NCBI GenBank assembly: GCA_943788345.1 | Contig: CALSPX010000011.1 | Coordinates: 62,001-126,000, forward strand | From: Ascidiaceihabitans sp023955215 | GTDB taxonomy: Bacteria; Pseudomonadota; Alphaproteobacteria; Rhodobacterales; Rhodobacteraceae | Reading direction: 5' to 3' | DNA: 64,000 nucleotides | Part shown: positions 16,808 to 25,463 of the stretch, piece after piece | Layout of the letters: the number at the start of each line of letters is the position of its first letter | Position numbering within the stretch: position 1 is the first letter of the stretch | Notes under the pieces: generated by a model | Databases searched by the model: none | What the model was told of the DNA's origin: nothing | What the model saw: the letters and a program-made list of their open reading frames with translations, nothing else | Program-made: the position numbers and the translations under genes

Positions 16808-18165
16808 TGACCGACGCAACATGGATCACGCTTATTTCGCTAGGCGTCACGATGTTCTTCATGCTGGGCACACCTGTCTTGCTGGTTATCTTTTACTGGG
16901 TGGTGGGCTGTAGCTTTGTCATCGACCTTCCGCTGGACAACACAGGCAACGAGTTGCTGAACGTGTTCAACAAAGGGTTCGCCTTGCTGGCCATGCCGCT
17001 GTTCATCCTAACAGGGGACCTGATCAACCAATCAGGGATTGCGCGACGATTATCGGACTTTGCCTACTCTTGCTTGGGCTGGCTGCGTGGCGGCCTAGCG
17101 ATGGCGGCTATCTCAGCTTGTGGTTTGTTCGCAGCGATCTCTGGATCAAACTCTGCGACCACTGCAACAATCGGTTCAATGCTTCACCCTGAAATGGTCA
17201 AAGGCGGCTACGACGAACGCTTCTCTGCGGCCACTGCAGCGGCTGGCGGAACAGTTGGGATCATCATCCCACCGTCGATCATCTTCATCGTTTACGGGTT
17301 CCTGTTGAACCTGCCCATCTCTGACCTTTTCATTGCGGGTATCTTGCCAGGTGCCTTGATGGTTCTGGCCATGATGACCGCAGCGTTCATCATCTGCACC
17401 ATCAACGGTTGGGGTTACTTGATCAAAATGTCACCAACGCGCGTTATCAAAACCGCAATCGGTGCATGGCTTGGGTTCTTTGCAATCGGTCTGGTTCTAT
17501 GGTGCATCTACACAGGTCGCGCCTCTCCGACCGAAGCGGCGGGCGTAACGGTTGGTGTATGTATCATCATCGGCTTGCTGTGCTATCCGCTGAACAAGAT
17601 CATGGGCGACGACGAAAACGAAAAGGTTGAAGACAAATCAGCCGTTTCCATGTTGGTCGTACAAGGGTTCACATTGATGAGCCTGCCACAGATCGTTTCC
17701 CGCTCTGCCCAAATTACGGGTATCCTTGTGCCGCTGATCGCTATTTCGGTGGCCATGCAACAAGTGATGTCATCCCTTGGGGCAAAGGAATTTATCGGCG
17801 GGTTCGTGACGGGTATGGGCGGTTATTATGCGGTTCTGTTCACATCCATGGCGATTGTGTTCGTGACAGGGATGATCCTAGAATCCCTGCCAGTGACCAT
17901 TATCCTTGCACCAATCTTAGCACCAATTGCGGCGTCAGTCGGGGTTGATCCGATCCACTTCTCAGTGATCTTCCTTGTGGGTGCATCGATTGGGTTCATC
18001 ACACCGCCCTATGGCCTCAACCTTTATGTGGCGTCGGGCGTCACTGGGGTGCCGTACTTCAGGCTGCTACGCTACACAGTGCCATACTTGATCGCTTTGA
18101 TCTCAACATGGATCTTGGTTGCACTTACACCTGAATTGGCACTATGGCTGTTGCCAACCAGATAA
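16807..18165 (+). CDS. dctM: TRAP transporter large permease subunit (DctM family)
   Basis: A 452-residue integral membrane protein with about 12 hydrophobic segments, the ion-coupled channel of the TRAP system. Family markers are FALLAMPLFILTGDLINQSGIARRL near residue 60, AAISACGLFAAISGSNSATTATIGSM, and GGTVGIIIPPSIIFIVYG, with a second copy of the inverted-repeat topology ending at GASIGFITPPYGLNLYV. It starts at the ATG overlapping the dctQ stop. With the Tat-exported DctP it would bring in the substrate of the divergent oxidation operon. Confidence 0.92.
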   Translation: MTDATWITLISLGVTMFFMLGTPVLLVIFYWVVGCSFVIDLPLDNTGNELLNVFNKGFALLAMPLFILTGDLINQSGIARRLSDFAYSCLGWLRGGLAMAAISACGLFAAISGSNSATTATIGSMLHPEMVKGGYDERFSAATAAAGGTVGIIIPPSIIFIVYGFLLNLPISDLFIAGILPGALMVLAMMTAAFIICTINGWGYLIKMSPTRVIKTAIGAWLGFFAIGLVLWCIYTGRASPTEAAGVTVGVCIIIGLLCYPLNKIMGDDENEKVEDKSAVSMLVVQGFTLMSLPQIVSRSAQITGILVPLIAISVAMQQVMSSLGAKEFIGGFVTGMGGYYAVLFTSMAIVFVTGMILESLPVTIILAPILAPIAASVGVDPIHFSVIFLVGASIGFITPPYGLNLYVASGVTGVPYFRLLRYTVPYLIALISTWILVALTPELALWLLPTR

Positions 18166-18174
18166 GGCGAGTAA

Positions 18175-18951
18175 ATGCCAAACGATATGGCAGACCAAAA
18201 AGGACAGATTCCAACAAACTTACGGCTATTGTTGCTGTTGGAAGAAGTCGCACGTGCAGGCGTCCCCGTGACGCCTGCCGGTTTAGTCGAAGCGTTGGGC
18301 CTACCAAAACCCACCGTGCACCGACTGTTTAACACCGCCGAAGAGGAAGGTTTTCTACAGCGCGACATCGATGGACGGTCTTATGGACCGGGCCCACGCC
18401 TGCGCCGCCTTTCCGTGAATACGCTGAGCTCACAACGCCTGCGCACCCTGCGCCTGTCCATCTTGACCGAAGTTGTCGAACAGATGGACGAGACCTGCAA
18501 CATCTCGGTCCCAGACCGCGAACACATGGTGTACCTTGAGCGGATCGAAACCAAATGGCCGCTGCGCATTCAGTTGCCAGTAGGGACCAGAGTGCCGTTA
18601 CACTGTACGGCTTCTGGTAAAATGTACCTCAGTTCGCTGAACCCACGTTACTTGGATCGCTACCTTGCGACCCACAAACTTGAAGAGCACACCAGTAAAA
18701 CGATCACCGATGTTGCGGCCCTCAAGGCTGAACTTAGCAAAACGCGTAAGCGTGGTTATTCCACGGATGATGAGGAATTCATGTACGGGATGGTCGCGGT
18801 GGCTGTTGCTATTGTGGACGACCAAGGACGCCTTGTGTCTACATTGTCCGCTCACTCCCCTTTGCAGCGTAACAACTTGGTAAAAATTACTGAAAATGTC
18901 AGCATTCTAAAATCAGCTGCTGAAAAATTATCGGACTTGTTGCTCACCTAA
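18175..18951 (+). CDS. IclR-family transcriptional regulator
   Basis: A 258-residue regulator with an N-terminal winged helix-turn-helix (VTPAGLVEALGLPKPTVHRLFNTAEEEGFL) and a C-terminal GAF-like effector domain. The effector domain shows IRVPVGTRVPLHCTASGKMYL-type features, seen here as LPVGTRVPLHCTASGKMYLSS, and GYSTDDEEF. It begins 9 bases after dctM, so it is co-transcribed with the permease genes. IclR proteins commonly sense the carboxylate or aromatic substrate of the operon they control, consistent with regulation of this TRAP/oxidation locus. Confidence 0.9.
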   Translation: MPNDMADQKGQIPTNLRLLLLLEEVARAGVPVTPAGLVEALGLPKPTVHRLFNTAEEEGFLQRDIDGRSYGPGPRLRRLSVNTLSSQRLRTLRLSILTEVVEQMDETCNISVPDREHMVYLERIETKWPLRIQLPVGTRVPLHCTASGKMYLSSLNPRYLDRYLATHKLEEHTSKTITDVAALKAELSKTRKRGYSTDDEEFMYGMVAVAVAIVDDQGRLVSTLSAHSPLQRNNLVKITENVSILKSAAEKLSDLLLT

Positions 18952-18954
18952 AGG

Positions 18955-18970
18955 TGTCAATCTGTTGACA
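18955..18970. promoter_or_regulatory. Short inverted repeat upstream of the formaldehyde dehydrogenase gene
   Basis: TGTCAA-TCTG-TTGACA is a perfect 6-bp inverted repeat, set in a larger imperfect GGTGT/ACACC repeat, four bases after the IclR stop. It could be an IclR operator, or the TTGACA arm could serve as a -35 box for the next gene. It has no T-run, so a terminator is less likely. Confidence 0.45.
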
Positions 18971-19047
18971 ACACCCCTTGGTGTTCGCCAAAGATTACAG
19001 CAATGGACCGGCGGTTCTTATATAGAAAATCAACAGGAGATACGCAT

Positions 19048-20163
19048 ATGATGCGCACCCGTGCAGCAGTTGCAGTCGCAGCAGGTCTGCCACTTCAAGT
19101 TATGGAAGTGAACCTTGACGGTCCACGTGCAGGCGAAGTTCTGGTCGAAATCAAAGCGACAGGCCTATGCCACACAGACGAATTTACCCGTTCAGGCGAT
19201 GATCCAGAAGGTATCTTCCCAGCGATTTTAGGCCATGAGGGCGCAGGTATCGTGATCGAAATCGGCGAAGGCGTAACATCTTTGGAAGTGGGCGATCACG
19301 TGATCCCGCTTTACACTCCAGAATGTCGTGAATGCGAATACTGTCTGAACCCAAAAACCAACCTTTGCCAAAAAGTGCGCAGCACACAGGGCCAAGGCTT
19401 GTTGCCAGACGGTTCTACACGTTTCTCCATGTTGGATGGCACGCCGATCCACCACTACATGGGTTGCTCTACTTTCGCGAACCACACAGTTGTTCCAGAG
19501 ATCGCATTGGCGAAGGTCCGTAAAGACGCGCCATTCGACAAAATCTGCTACATCGGTTGTGGCGTAACCACTGGTATCGGCGCGGTTATCAACACGGCCA
19601 AAGTTGAAATCGGTTCAACTGCTATCGTGTTCGGTCTGGGCGGTATCGGCTTGAACGTTCTTCAAGGCTTGCGTCTTGCGGGTGCGGATCAAATCGTTGG
19701 TGTGGATCTGAATGACGACCGAATTGAGATGGGCGAACGTTTTGGCATGACCCATTTTGTGAACCCATCTAAAGTTGAAGGCGATCTGGTTGAGCATCTT
19801 GTTGAACTAACGGGCGGCGGCGCAGATTACACGTTTGATGCAACTGGCAACGTTGGCGTTATGCGTACAGCGCTTGAGGCATCACACAAAGGTTGGGGCG
19901 AAAGCATCATCATCGGTGTGGCACCAGCTGGCGCTGAAATCTCAACACGTCCGTTCCAATTGGTCACTGGCCGTACATGGCGCGGGACTGCGTTTGGTGG
20001 TGCTAAAGGCCGCACAGACGTTCCAAAAATCGTTGATTGGTACATGAACGGTAAGATCGAGATTGATCCAATGATCACGCACAAGCTGACCCTTGATCAA
20101 ATCAACGAAGGCTTTGAATTGATGCACGCTGGTAAATCTATCCGCGCTGTCGTCGAATTCTAA
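19048..20163 (+). CDS. frmA: S-(hydroxymethyl)glutathione dehydrogenase / class III alcohol dehydrogenase
   Basis: A 371-residue zinc alcohol dehydrogenase that oxidises the formaldehyde-glutathione adduct. The catalytic zinc site is in GLCHTDEFTRSG and LGHEGAGIV. The structural zinc cysteines lie in PECRECEYCLNPKTNLC. The class III signatures TQGQGLLPDGSTRFS, YMGCSTF and GCGVTTGIGAV are all present, as is the GLGGIGLNVLQG cofactor motif. The ATG at 19048 follows AGGAGA. Codon bias looks strong, suggesting high expression. S-formylglutathione hydrolase is not adjacent. Its place beside the TRAP/GMC locus suggests that catabolism of the imported compound releases formaldehyde, which is inference. 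Confidence 0.9.
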   Translation: MMRTRAAVAVAAGLPLQVMEVNLDGPRAGEVLVEIKATGLCHTDEFTRSGDDPEGIFPAILGHEGAGIVIEIGEGVTSLEVGDHVIPLYTPECRECEYCLNPKTNLCQKVRSTQGQGLLPDGSTRFSMLDGTPIHHYMGCSTFANHTVVPEIALAKVRKDAPFDKICYIGCGVTTGIGAVINTAKVEIGSTAIVFGLGGIGLNVLQGLRLAGADQIVGVDLNDDRIEMGERFGMTHFVNPSKVEGDLVEHLVELTGGGADYTFDATGNVGVMRTALEASHKGWGESIIIGVAPAGAEISTRPFQLVTGRTWRGTAFGGAKGRTDVPKIVDWYMNGKIEIDPMITHKLTLDQINEGFELMHAGKSIRAVVEF

Positions 20164-20245
20164 ATTAAGCTGATTTTTACGAAGGTTAACGCTGAAAGCA
20201 GGGTTAACAATTCGTGAATTATCGTTGCCTCTGATGAGGTGACCA

Positions 20246-20278
20246 AACTGTGCAGTTCGCGGGTCGAATTGCACAGTT
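20246..20278. promoter_or_regulatory. Dyad pair 1 upstream of the molybdenum hydroxylase
   Basis: AACTGTGCAGTT (20246-20257) and AATTGCACAGTT (20267-20278). The cores start 21 bases apart, the same spacing and consensus as the pair at 723-755. Likely a cooperative operator for an unidentified dimeric regulator. Confidence 0.65.
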
Positions 20279-20319
20279 TTGCGTTTGTGGGGTCTGTTTT
20301 GGCTATTTGGGCGTTTGGC

Positions 20320-20352
20320 CACTGTACAGAACCCTTTGCAAACTGTGCAGTT
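20320..20352. promoter_or_regulatory. Dyad pair 2 upstream of the molybdenum hydroxylase
   Basis: CACTGTACAGAA (20320-20331) and AACTGTGCAGTT (20341-20352), again 21 bases apart. The second is extended to the 16-bp dyad CAAACTGTGCAGTTTG (20339-20354). With pair 1 this makes four sites in about 110 bases. Confidence 0.65.
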
Positions 20353-20468
20353 TGTCGTGAAAATCGTGGCGCACGCTCAATTAACTTGGTTTCGGGACGC
20401 TACGGCGGGGTGGTTTTTTCGGCTCGGATACATATATCTCAAACAACCCAATTGAGAAGCTCCTTGCG

Positions 20469-20927
20469 ATGAAAATTACCGTTAACGGCACCCAACACGA
20501 CATCGACGTTGAACCCGATATGCCCCTTCTTTGGGTGCTGCGCGACGAGCTAGGGATCACTGGTCCTAAGTATGGTTGCGGCATTGCCCAGTGCGGTGCT
20601 TGCACTGTCCATATGAACGGTGAAGCGGTCAAATCCTGCCAAGTTGCAGCAGAAGATATTGATGGAGAAGTCGTTACAATTGAAGGGCTTGGCACACCTG
20701 ATGCGATGCACGCAGTGCAATCCGCATGGGTTGAACATCAGGTCGCACAATGTGGGTACTGCCAGTCGGGTCAGATGATGACGGCGGCTGCATTTGTGCT
20801 GGAAACACCAGCGCCCACTGATGAGGAAATTGACGAAGCAATGAGCAGCAACCTTTGCCGTTGTGGTACTTATCCCCGTATCCGCGCTGCTGTGAAAACA
20901 GCCGCCAAAAACCTAAGCGAGGCCTAA
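20469..20927 (+). CDS. (2Fe-2S)-binding subunit of a molybdenum hydroxylase (IorA-like)
   Basis: A 152-residue electron-transfer subunit of the xanthine dehydrogenase family. The plant-type cluster cysteines are in YGCGIAQCGACTVHMNG plus a later SC, and the second cluster in CGYCQSGQM and NLCRCGTYPRI. It carries electrons from the molybdenum subunit encoded five bases downstream. No FAD (middle) subunit gene is present, as in isoquinoline 1-oxidoreductase-type enzymes that pass electrons to a cytochrome or membrane acceptor instead of NAD. Natural substrate unknown; aldehydes or N-heterocycles are typical. Confidence 0.92.
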   Translation: MKITVNGTQHDIDVEPDMPLLWVLRDELGITGPKYGCGIAQCGACTVHMNGEAVKSCQVAAEDIDGEVVTIEGLGTPDAMHAVQSAWVEHQVAQCGYCQSGQMMTAAAFVLETPAPTDEEIDEAMSSNLCRCGTYPRIRAAVKTAAKNLSEA

Positions 20928-20931
20928 GTCC

Positions 20932-23172
20932 ATGGGAAAGCTCAAAACAATCGCCCGCCGCACATTTTTAATCGGCTCCGCCGCCATAGTCGGCGGTGTT
21001 GCATTCGGCGTTTACCGCTACAAAACACTTTACGCGAACCCGTTGCTAAATGACCTGTCAGAAGGCGAAGCCGCGTTAACAGCCTATGTGAAAATTGATG
21101 CGTCTGGCATCACGCTAATCACGCCACGCGCAGACAGCGGGCAGGGTGCGTATTCAGTCCAAGCTATTCTTATCGCTGAAGAATTAGATGTTGAGCTGGA
21201 TCAGATTAATGTTGATCCGGGCATGCCAGACAAGGCTTATTATAACACGGCCCTAGGGGCAGACGGGGCACCCTTTGCCCCGACAGATGATAGCTTTGCA
21301 GCGAACACGACCCGTACAGTCATGGATTCATTGATGAAATTCATGGGTATGCAGATTACTGGTGGCTCAACAACCGTTCCAGATTCATACGAAAAACTGC
21401 GCGTAGCTGGCGCTGTCGCCCGTGAAACTCTCAAAATGGCGGCAGCTGAAAAGACAGGTATCGCCGTTGCTGATCTGACGACAAAAGCCGGCAAGGTGAT
21501 CACACCAGATGGCACTGAAATCCGCTATGAAGACCTGGCCGCGATTGCTGCAACTTTGGATCCAGTGGAAGACGTTACTTTGCGCGATCCAAGCACATGG
21601 CGCATTTTGGGAAAACAACACCAACGCTTTGATACAGTTGCAAAATCTACGGGCACCCAAGCATACGGAATCGATTTCAAACGTGACGGTATGGTGCATG
21701 CAATGGTGCGCACAAACCCACGTCGTGGCGGAGAAATGATCAGCTTTGATGACACCGAAGCAAAAGCGATGCGAGGCGTTCAAAAGGTGCTCCCGATCAC
21801 GGGCGGCATTGCCGTTGTGGCCGACAACACCTGGCGTGCAATTCAAGCCGCGAATGCTGTTGAGATCGAGTGGGGAGCAGCGCCGTATCCTGCCGAAATG
21901 GATGCGCATTGGCAGGCTCTGTCCGATAGCTTTAACGAGGATCAACAAGACAGCCGCCAACGCGATGACGGCGATGTCGTTGCCGCAATGGACGGCGCAG
22001 ATGTGATCGAGGCCGAGTACCGCGCACCCTATCTGGCCCACGCACCGCTTGAGCCTATCAGTGCCGTTGTTGAGGTGTCTGAGGACCGTGTGGATGTTTG
22101 GACAGGTACACAAATTCCACGTTTCGTTCAGACCAACGTGTCAAAGATGACAGGCGTCGATTTTGATGATGTGCACGTGCATGTTTTGATGATGGGTGGC
22201 AGCTTTGGCCATCGCCTTGAAGACCGTGTAGTGAAAGAAGCCACTGAAATCGCAATGCAAATGCCGGGTGTTCCGGTTAAGCTGACTTATTCACGTGAAG
22301 AAGATATGGCGCACGATGACACCCGCCAAATTGCTATGGCGCGTGGGCGCGGCACTGTTAAAAATGGTCAAGTCGAAACGATGGATTTAGGCATCGCGAT
22401 GCCGTCCGTGGTTGCCAGTCAAATGGGCCGTCAGGGTCTGTCCCTTCCGGGCCCAGATACGCAGATTGTTGCGGGCGCATGGGAACAACCACTGAGCATT
22501 CCAAATTACAGGATCACTGGTTATCGCGCGCCAGAGCTTGCGCCGATCTCAAGCTGGCGTTCCGTTGGGGCCTCCACAAACGGATTTTTCCACGACGTGT
22601 TTTTGGATGAACTGATCCATGCAGCTGGTGCTGACCAGATGGAAGAACGCTTGCGTCTGTGCTGGCATGAACCATCGCGTAAGGTATTGGAAAAGGTCGC
22701 TGAAATGTCCAATTGGGGCACGCCTTTGGCACCCAACAAAGGGCGCGGTGTTGGATTCTGTATGTCCTTTGGTGTGGCCGTGGCTGAGGTTGTTGAGGTG
22801 ACCAATACCGAGGATGGTATTAAGCTAGAAAACGTTTGGGTTGCGGCAGAAGTTGGCAAAGTTGTGGACCCGAACATGTTTGAAAACATGGTACAGGGCG
22901 GTGTTAACTGGGCCTTGGGGCATGCGATTATGTCTGAGATTACCTATTCCGATGGTATGACTGAGCAGGAGAACTTTGATACGTTTGAATCTTTGCGGAT
23001 GTATCAATCGCCAAAGATTGAGGTAGCAGGTTTGGAAAACGGCGATCACGTGCGTGGCATGGGCGAACCCATGGTTCCTCCAGCAGCCGCTGCATTGTCC
23101 AATGCGATCTTTGCGGCAACGGGCCAACGTATTCGCGAAATGCCGATGAACAAGTTTATCGATTTCGTATAA
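20932..23172 (+). CDS. Molybdopterin-binding subunit of a molybdenum hydroxylase (IorB-like), Tat-exported
   Basis: A 746-residue catalytic subunit of the xanthine dehydrogenase family. The N-terminus has a twin-arginine type signal (IARRTFLIGSAAIVGGVAFGV), so the complex should work in the periplasm with its small subunit hitchhiking. Family landmarks include TPRADSGQGAYS, the GGSFGHRLEDR cofactor segment, YRAPELAPISSWRSVG and the GMGEPMVPPAAAALSNA stretch carrying the expected active-site glutamate. The two-subunit, FAD-free layout matches isoquinoline 1-oxidoreductase and periplasmic aldehyde dehydrogenases. Cofactor insertion needs an XdhC-like protein, not found in this window. Confidence 0.92.
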   Translation: MGKLKTIARRTFLIGSAAIVGGVAFGVYRYKTLYANPLLNDLSEGEAALTAYVKIDASGITLITPRADSGQGAYSVQAILIAEELDVELDQINVDPGMPDKAYYNTALGADGAPFAPTDDSFAANTTRTVMDSLMKFMGMQITGGSTTVPDSYEKLRVAGAVARETLKMAAAEKTGIAVADLTTKAGKVITPDGTEIRYEDLAAIAATLDPVEDVTLRDPSTWRILGKQHQRFDTVAKSTGTQAYGIDFKRDGMVHAMVRTNPRRGGEMISFDDTEAKAMRGVQKVLPITGGIAVVADNTWRAIQAANAVEIEWGAAPYPAEMDAHWQALSDSFNEDQQDSRQRDDGDVVAAMDGADVIEAEYRAPYLAHAPLEPISAVVEVSEDRVDVWTGTQIPRFVQTNVSKMTGVDFDDVHVHVLMMGGSFGHRLEDRVVKEATEIAMQMPGVPVKLTYSREEDMAHDDTRQIAMARGRGTVKNGQVETMDLGIAMPSVVASQMGRQGLSLPGPDTQIVAGAWEQPLSIPNYRITGYRAPELAPISSWRSVGASTNGFFHDVFLDELIHAAGADQMEERLRLCWHEPSRKVLEKVAEMSNWGTPLAPNKGRGVGFCMSFGVAVAEVVEVTNTEDGIKLENVWVAAEVGKVVDPNMFENMVQGGVNWALGHAIMSEITYSDGMTEQENFDTFESLRMYQSPKIEVAGLENGDHVRGMGEPMVPPAAAALSNAIFAATGQRIREMPMNKFIDFV

Positions 23173-23179
23173 AAACAGT

Positions 23180-23205
23180 GGTGGCCTTATTGGGATATGG
23201 CCACC
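23180..23205. terminator. Hairpin after the molybdenum hydroxylase genes
   Basis: A perfect 7-bp inverted repeat GGTGGCC / GGCCACC with a 12-base loop, eight bases after the stop. No T-run follows on the plus strand, so this is at best a weak or Rho-assisted terminator. Confidence 0.35.
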
Positions 23206-23283
23206 GCGTTGTATGATCCAAGCACGACCTGTTGGGGGCGTAAAATCACTTGACGCTTGGTTTAAATCATCGTCGTTTGACGC

Positions 23284-24309
23284 ATGGACATTTTTCAAAA
23301 CACCCCCCGCACACATGTATCTGGCTTGGACGATGTTCCAATGCCCAGCATCGATCACCAATCCGTTGCAGACCTGATCCAACGTTGCCCTGAGGCAGCA
23401 GAAACACCGCTACATGACGTGGGCGGATTGGCCAATGATTTGGGCGTTGCATCCGTTTGGATCAAGGACGAGCGCAATCGCATGGGGCTGGGCAGTTTTA
23501 AGGCACTGGGGGCTGCATATGTGATTGCACATGATGCCAAAGCAGGACGCGCTAAGGGTCGTACATATGTGACCGCAAGTGCTGGCAACCATGGTATGTC
23601 GGTCGCGGCGGGCGCTTCGGCCTTTGGTGCATCTGCTGTTGTCTATATTGCGGAATCGGTGCCAGAAGTTTTTGCTGATCGTTTGCGCGGCTTGGGTGCG
23701 CAGGTTGTACGCGAAGGTGCGATTTATGAGGACAGCATGGCGGCAGCGTTGAAGGCCGCCAATGACAATGGCTGGGATATTCTGTCGGACACATCATGGC
23801 CGGGGTATTACGAGCGCCCACATCGTTTGATGGAGGGCTATTTGATGCTGATGCGCGAGGCGATTGCGCAGGTGCCAGAGGTTCCCACCCACATCTTTTT
23901 GCAAGCAGGTGTTGGCGGTTTGGCCGGATCATGTGCCGCGCTGGCGCGTGATGCGTGGGGTTCTGCGCCAACGATTGCGGTGGTTGAACCTGAATTGGCG
24001 CCAGCCTTGGTGGCCTCTGTTAAGGCAGGTAAATTCGTGACGGCGGAAGGTCCAGTTTCAAACATGGGTCGTTTGGATTGTAAGGAACCATCGTTGATCG
24101 CCCTTAAAGGATTGGCGCGTGACGCGGACGCGTTCATCACGTTGACCGAGGATGAGGGCACTGCGGGCGCGGATTTGGCGCAGGCGCATGGATACCCATC
24201 CAGTGCGTCAGGCGCCGCTGGTTTGGCTGGTTTGGTCACAACGCAGCAAGCTTTGGCCATCGGTAAGGATTCGCGCGTGCTTTGTATCCTTAGCGAAGGC
24301 CCTGCGTGA
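23284..24309 (+). CDS. PLP-dependent lyase, diaminopropionate ammonia-lyase / EutB-like
   Basis: A 341-residue fold-type II PLP enzyme. The cofactor lysine is in RMGLGSFKALGAAYV, the phosphate-binding asparagine loop in VTASAGNHGMSVAAGA, and the glycine loop in LQAGVGGLAGS. The sequence looks closest to diaminopropionate ammonia-lyase and to the hydroxyectoine-utilisation dehydratase EutB, but is shorter than typical diaminopropionate lyases. It overlaps the next gene by four bases (GTGA), so all three downstream genes form one operon. The substrate is probably a small amino acid with a beta leaving group; the exact one is not determined. Confidence 0.82.
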   Translation: MDIFQNTPRTHVSGLDDVPMPSIDHQSVADLIQRCPEAAETPLHDVGGLANDLGVASVWIKDERNRMGLGSFKALGAAYVIAHDAKAGRAKGRTYVTASAGNHGMSVAAGASAFGASAVVYIAESVPEVFADRLRGLGAQVVREGAIYEDSMAAALKAANDNGWDILSDTSWPGYYERPHRLMEGYLMLMREAIAQVPEVPTHIFLQAGVGGLAGSCAALARDAWGSAPTIAVVEPELAPALVASVKAGKFVTAEGPVSNMGRLDCKEPSLIALKGLARDADAFITLTEDEGTAGADLAQAHGYPSSASGAAGLAGLVTTQQALAIGKDSRVLCILSEGPA

Positions 24310-25463
24310 ACGGCGCGCCGCAACGCGGGTTTGACGAGGCGGAGTTCCGTCAGCGTCTAAGCCGTGCGCAAAAGATGATGGCGAAAGCAGGCTTAGCTTG
24401 TTTGTTGCTAAGCACGGAACCCGAAGTGCGATATTTCACGGGTTATTTGACCCGTTTTTGGGAAAGCCCTGCGCGTCCGTGGTTTTTGATTGTCCCCGCG
24501 GTTGGCGATCCGATTGCTGTGATCCCATCCATCGGCGTGGCGTTGATGTCGCGCAGTTGGATTGCAGATATTCGCAGCTGGCGTTCGCCTGATTTGGTCG
24601 ATGACGGGGTTAGCCTGTTGCGCGATACCCTGCGTGACGTGGCGGGAACGGATGGACAGATTGGCGTGCCCAGCGGTCTTGAGACCCACGTGCGTATGCC
24701 GATGCACACATGGAACGCGCTGCAAGACGGGCTCACAATTGTGGATGACGCAGAGATCATGCTGCGTCTGCGCCGCGTGAAGTCGCAAAACGAAATTGCC
24801 AAGATCACCCAAGCTGGTGCAATCGCGACCCGTGCTTTTGCGCGGGTGCCAGAGATCGCGCAGGCGGGTGTGCCGCTGGAAAAGGTGTTCCGCCATTTCC
24901 AAATGTTGCTGCTGGAAGAGGGGGCCGATTGGGTGCCCTACCTTGCGGGGGCTGCGGGGCAGGACGGGTATTTCGATGTGATATCCCCCGCGACGGAAAC
25001 ACCCCTGATGAATGGCGATATTTTGATGCTAGACACGGGGGCGGTGTGGGACGGGTACTTTTGCGACTTTGACCGCAACTTTGCTGTGGGTGCTGGATCT
25101 GACGTGGCGCAATCGGCGCACGCGCGTTTGATCGATGCGGTGAACGCGGGCTTTGAGGCCGCCAAACCCGGCGCGCTGATGTGCGATTTGTTCGATGTCA
25201 TGTCCGCCGTGGTCGCTGGTGAAAGTGACGCCGTGGCGGATGCGGGGCGCATGGGGCATGGGTTGGGAATGCAACTGACGGAATGGCCGTCGATCATCCC
25301 GACCGAGCGCACAGTGTTGGAGGCAGGGATGGTTCTGACATTGGAACCTTCTGTGGAAACCGTAGATGGGCGCATCATGGTGCATGAAGAAAACATCGCG
25401 ATCACCGAAACGGGCGCTGTGTTTTTGAACACGCCTGCGGGTCGCGCATTGGGGATTGTATGA
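24306..25463 (+). CDS. M24-family metallohydrolase (Xaa-Pro peptidase / DoeA-like)
   Basis: A 385-residue pita-bread-fold hydrolase with an N-terminal creatinase-like domain (to about residue 150, STEPEVRYFTGYLTRFWES) and a C-terminal M24 catalytic domain. The metal ligands can be read in order: aspartates in LDTGAVWDGYFCDFDRNF, histidine in MGHGLGMQLTEWPS, glutamate in LTLEPSVE and glutamate in MVHEENIAI. It starts at a GTG overlapping the upstream stop and its own stop overlaps the next start (ATGA). Relatives include aminopeptidase P, creatinase and ectoine hydrolase. The neighbours suggest amide or ring opening of a small amino acid derivative rather than peptide trimming. Confidence 0.85.
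   Translation: MNGAPQRGFDEAEFRQRLSRAQKMMAKAGLACLLLSTEPEVRYFTGYLTRFWESPARPWFLIVPAVGDPIAVIPSIGVALMSRSWIADIRSWRSPDLVDDGVSLLRDTLRDVAGTDGQIGVPSGLETHVRMPMHTWNALQDGLTIVDDAEIMLRLRRVKSQNEIAKITQAGAIATRAFARVPEIAQAGVPLEKVFRHFQMLLLEEGADWVPYLAGAAGQDGYFDVISPATETPLMNGDILMLDTGAVWDGYFCDFDRNFAVGAGSDVAQSAHARLIDAVNAGFEAAKPGALMCDLFDVMSAVVAGESDAVADAGRMGHGLGMQLTEWPSIIPTERTVLEAGMVLTLEPSVETVDGRIMVHEENIAITETGAVFLNTPAGRALGIV

Larger units (their letters stand above)
20164..20468. other. Intergenic region with two paired dyads and two GTTAAC hexamers
   Basis: A 305-base region without a convincing gene, upstream of the molybdenum hydroxylase operon. It holds two pairs of the AACTGTRCAGTT dyad (annotated separately) and GTTAAC at 20185-20190 and 20203-20208. 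A G/T-rich stretch separates the two pairs. The promoter of the downstream operon should lie between about 20355 and 20460. The composition echoes the region at 621-953. Confidence 0.6.
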
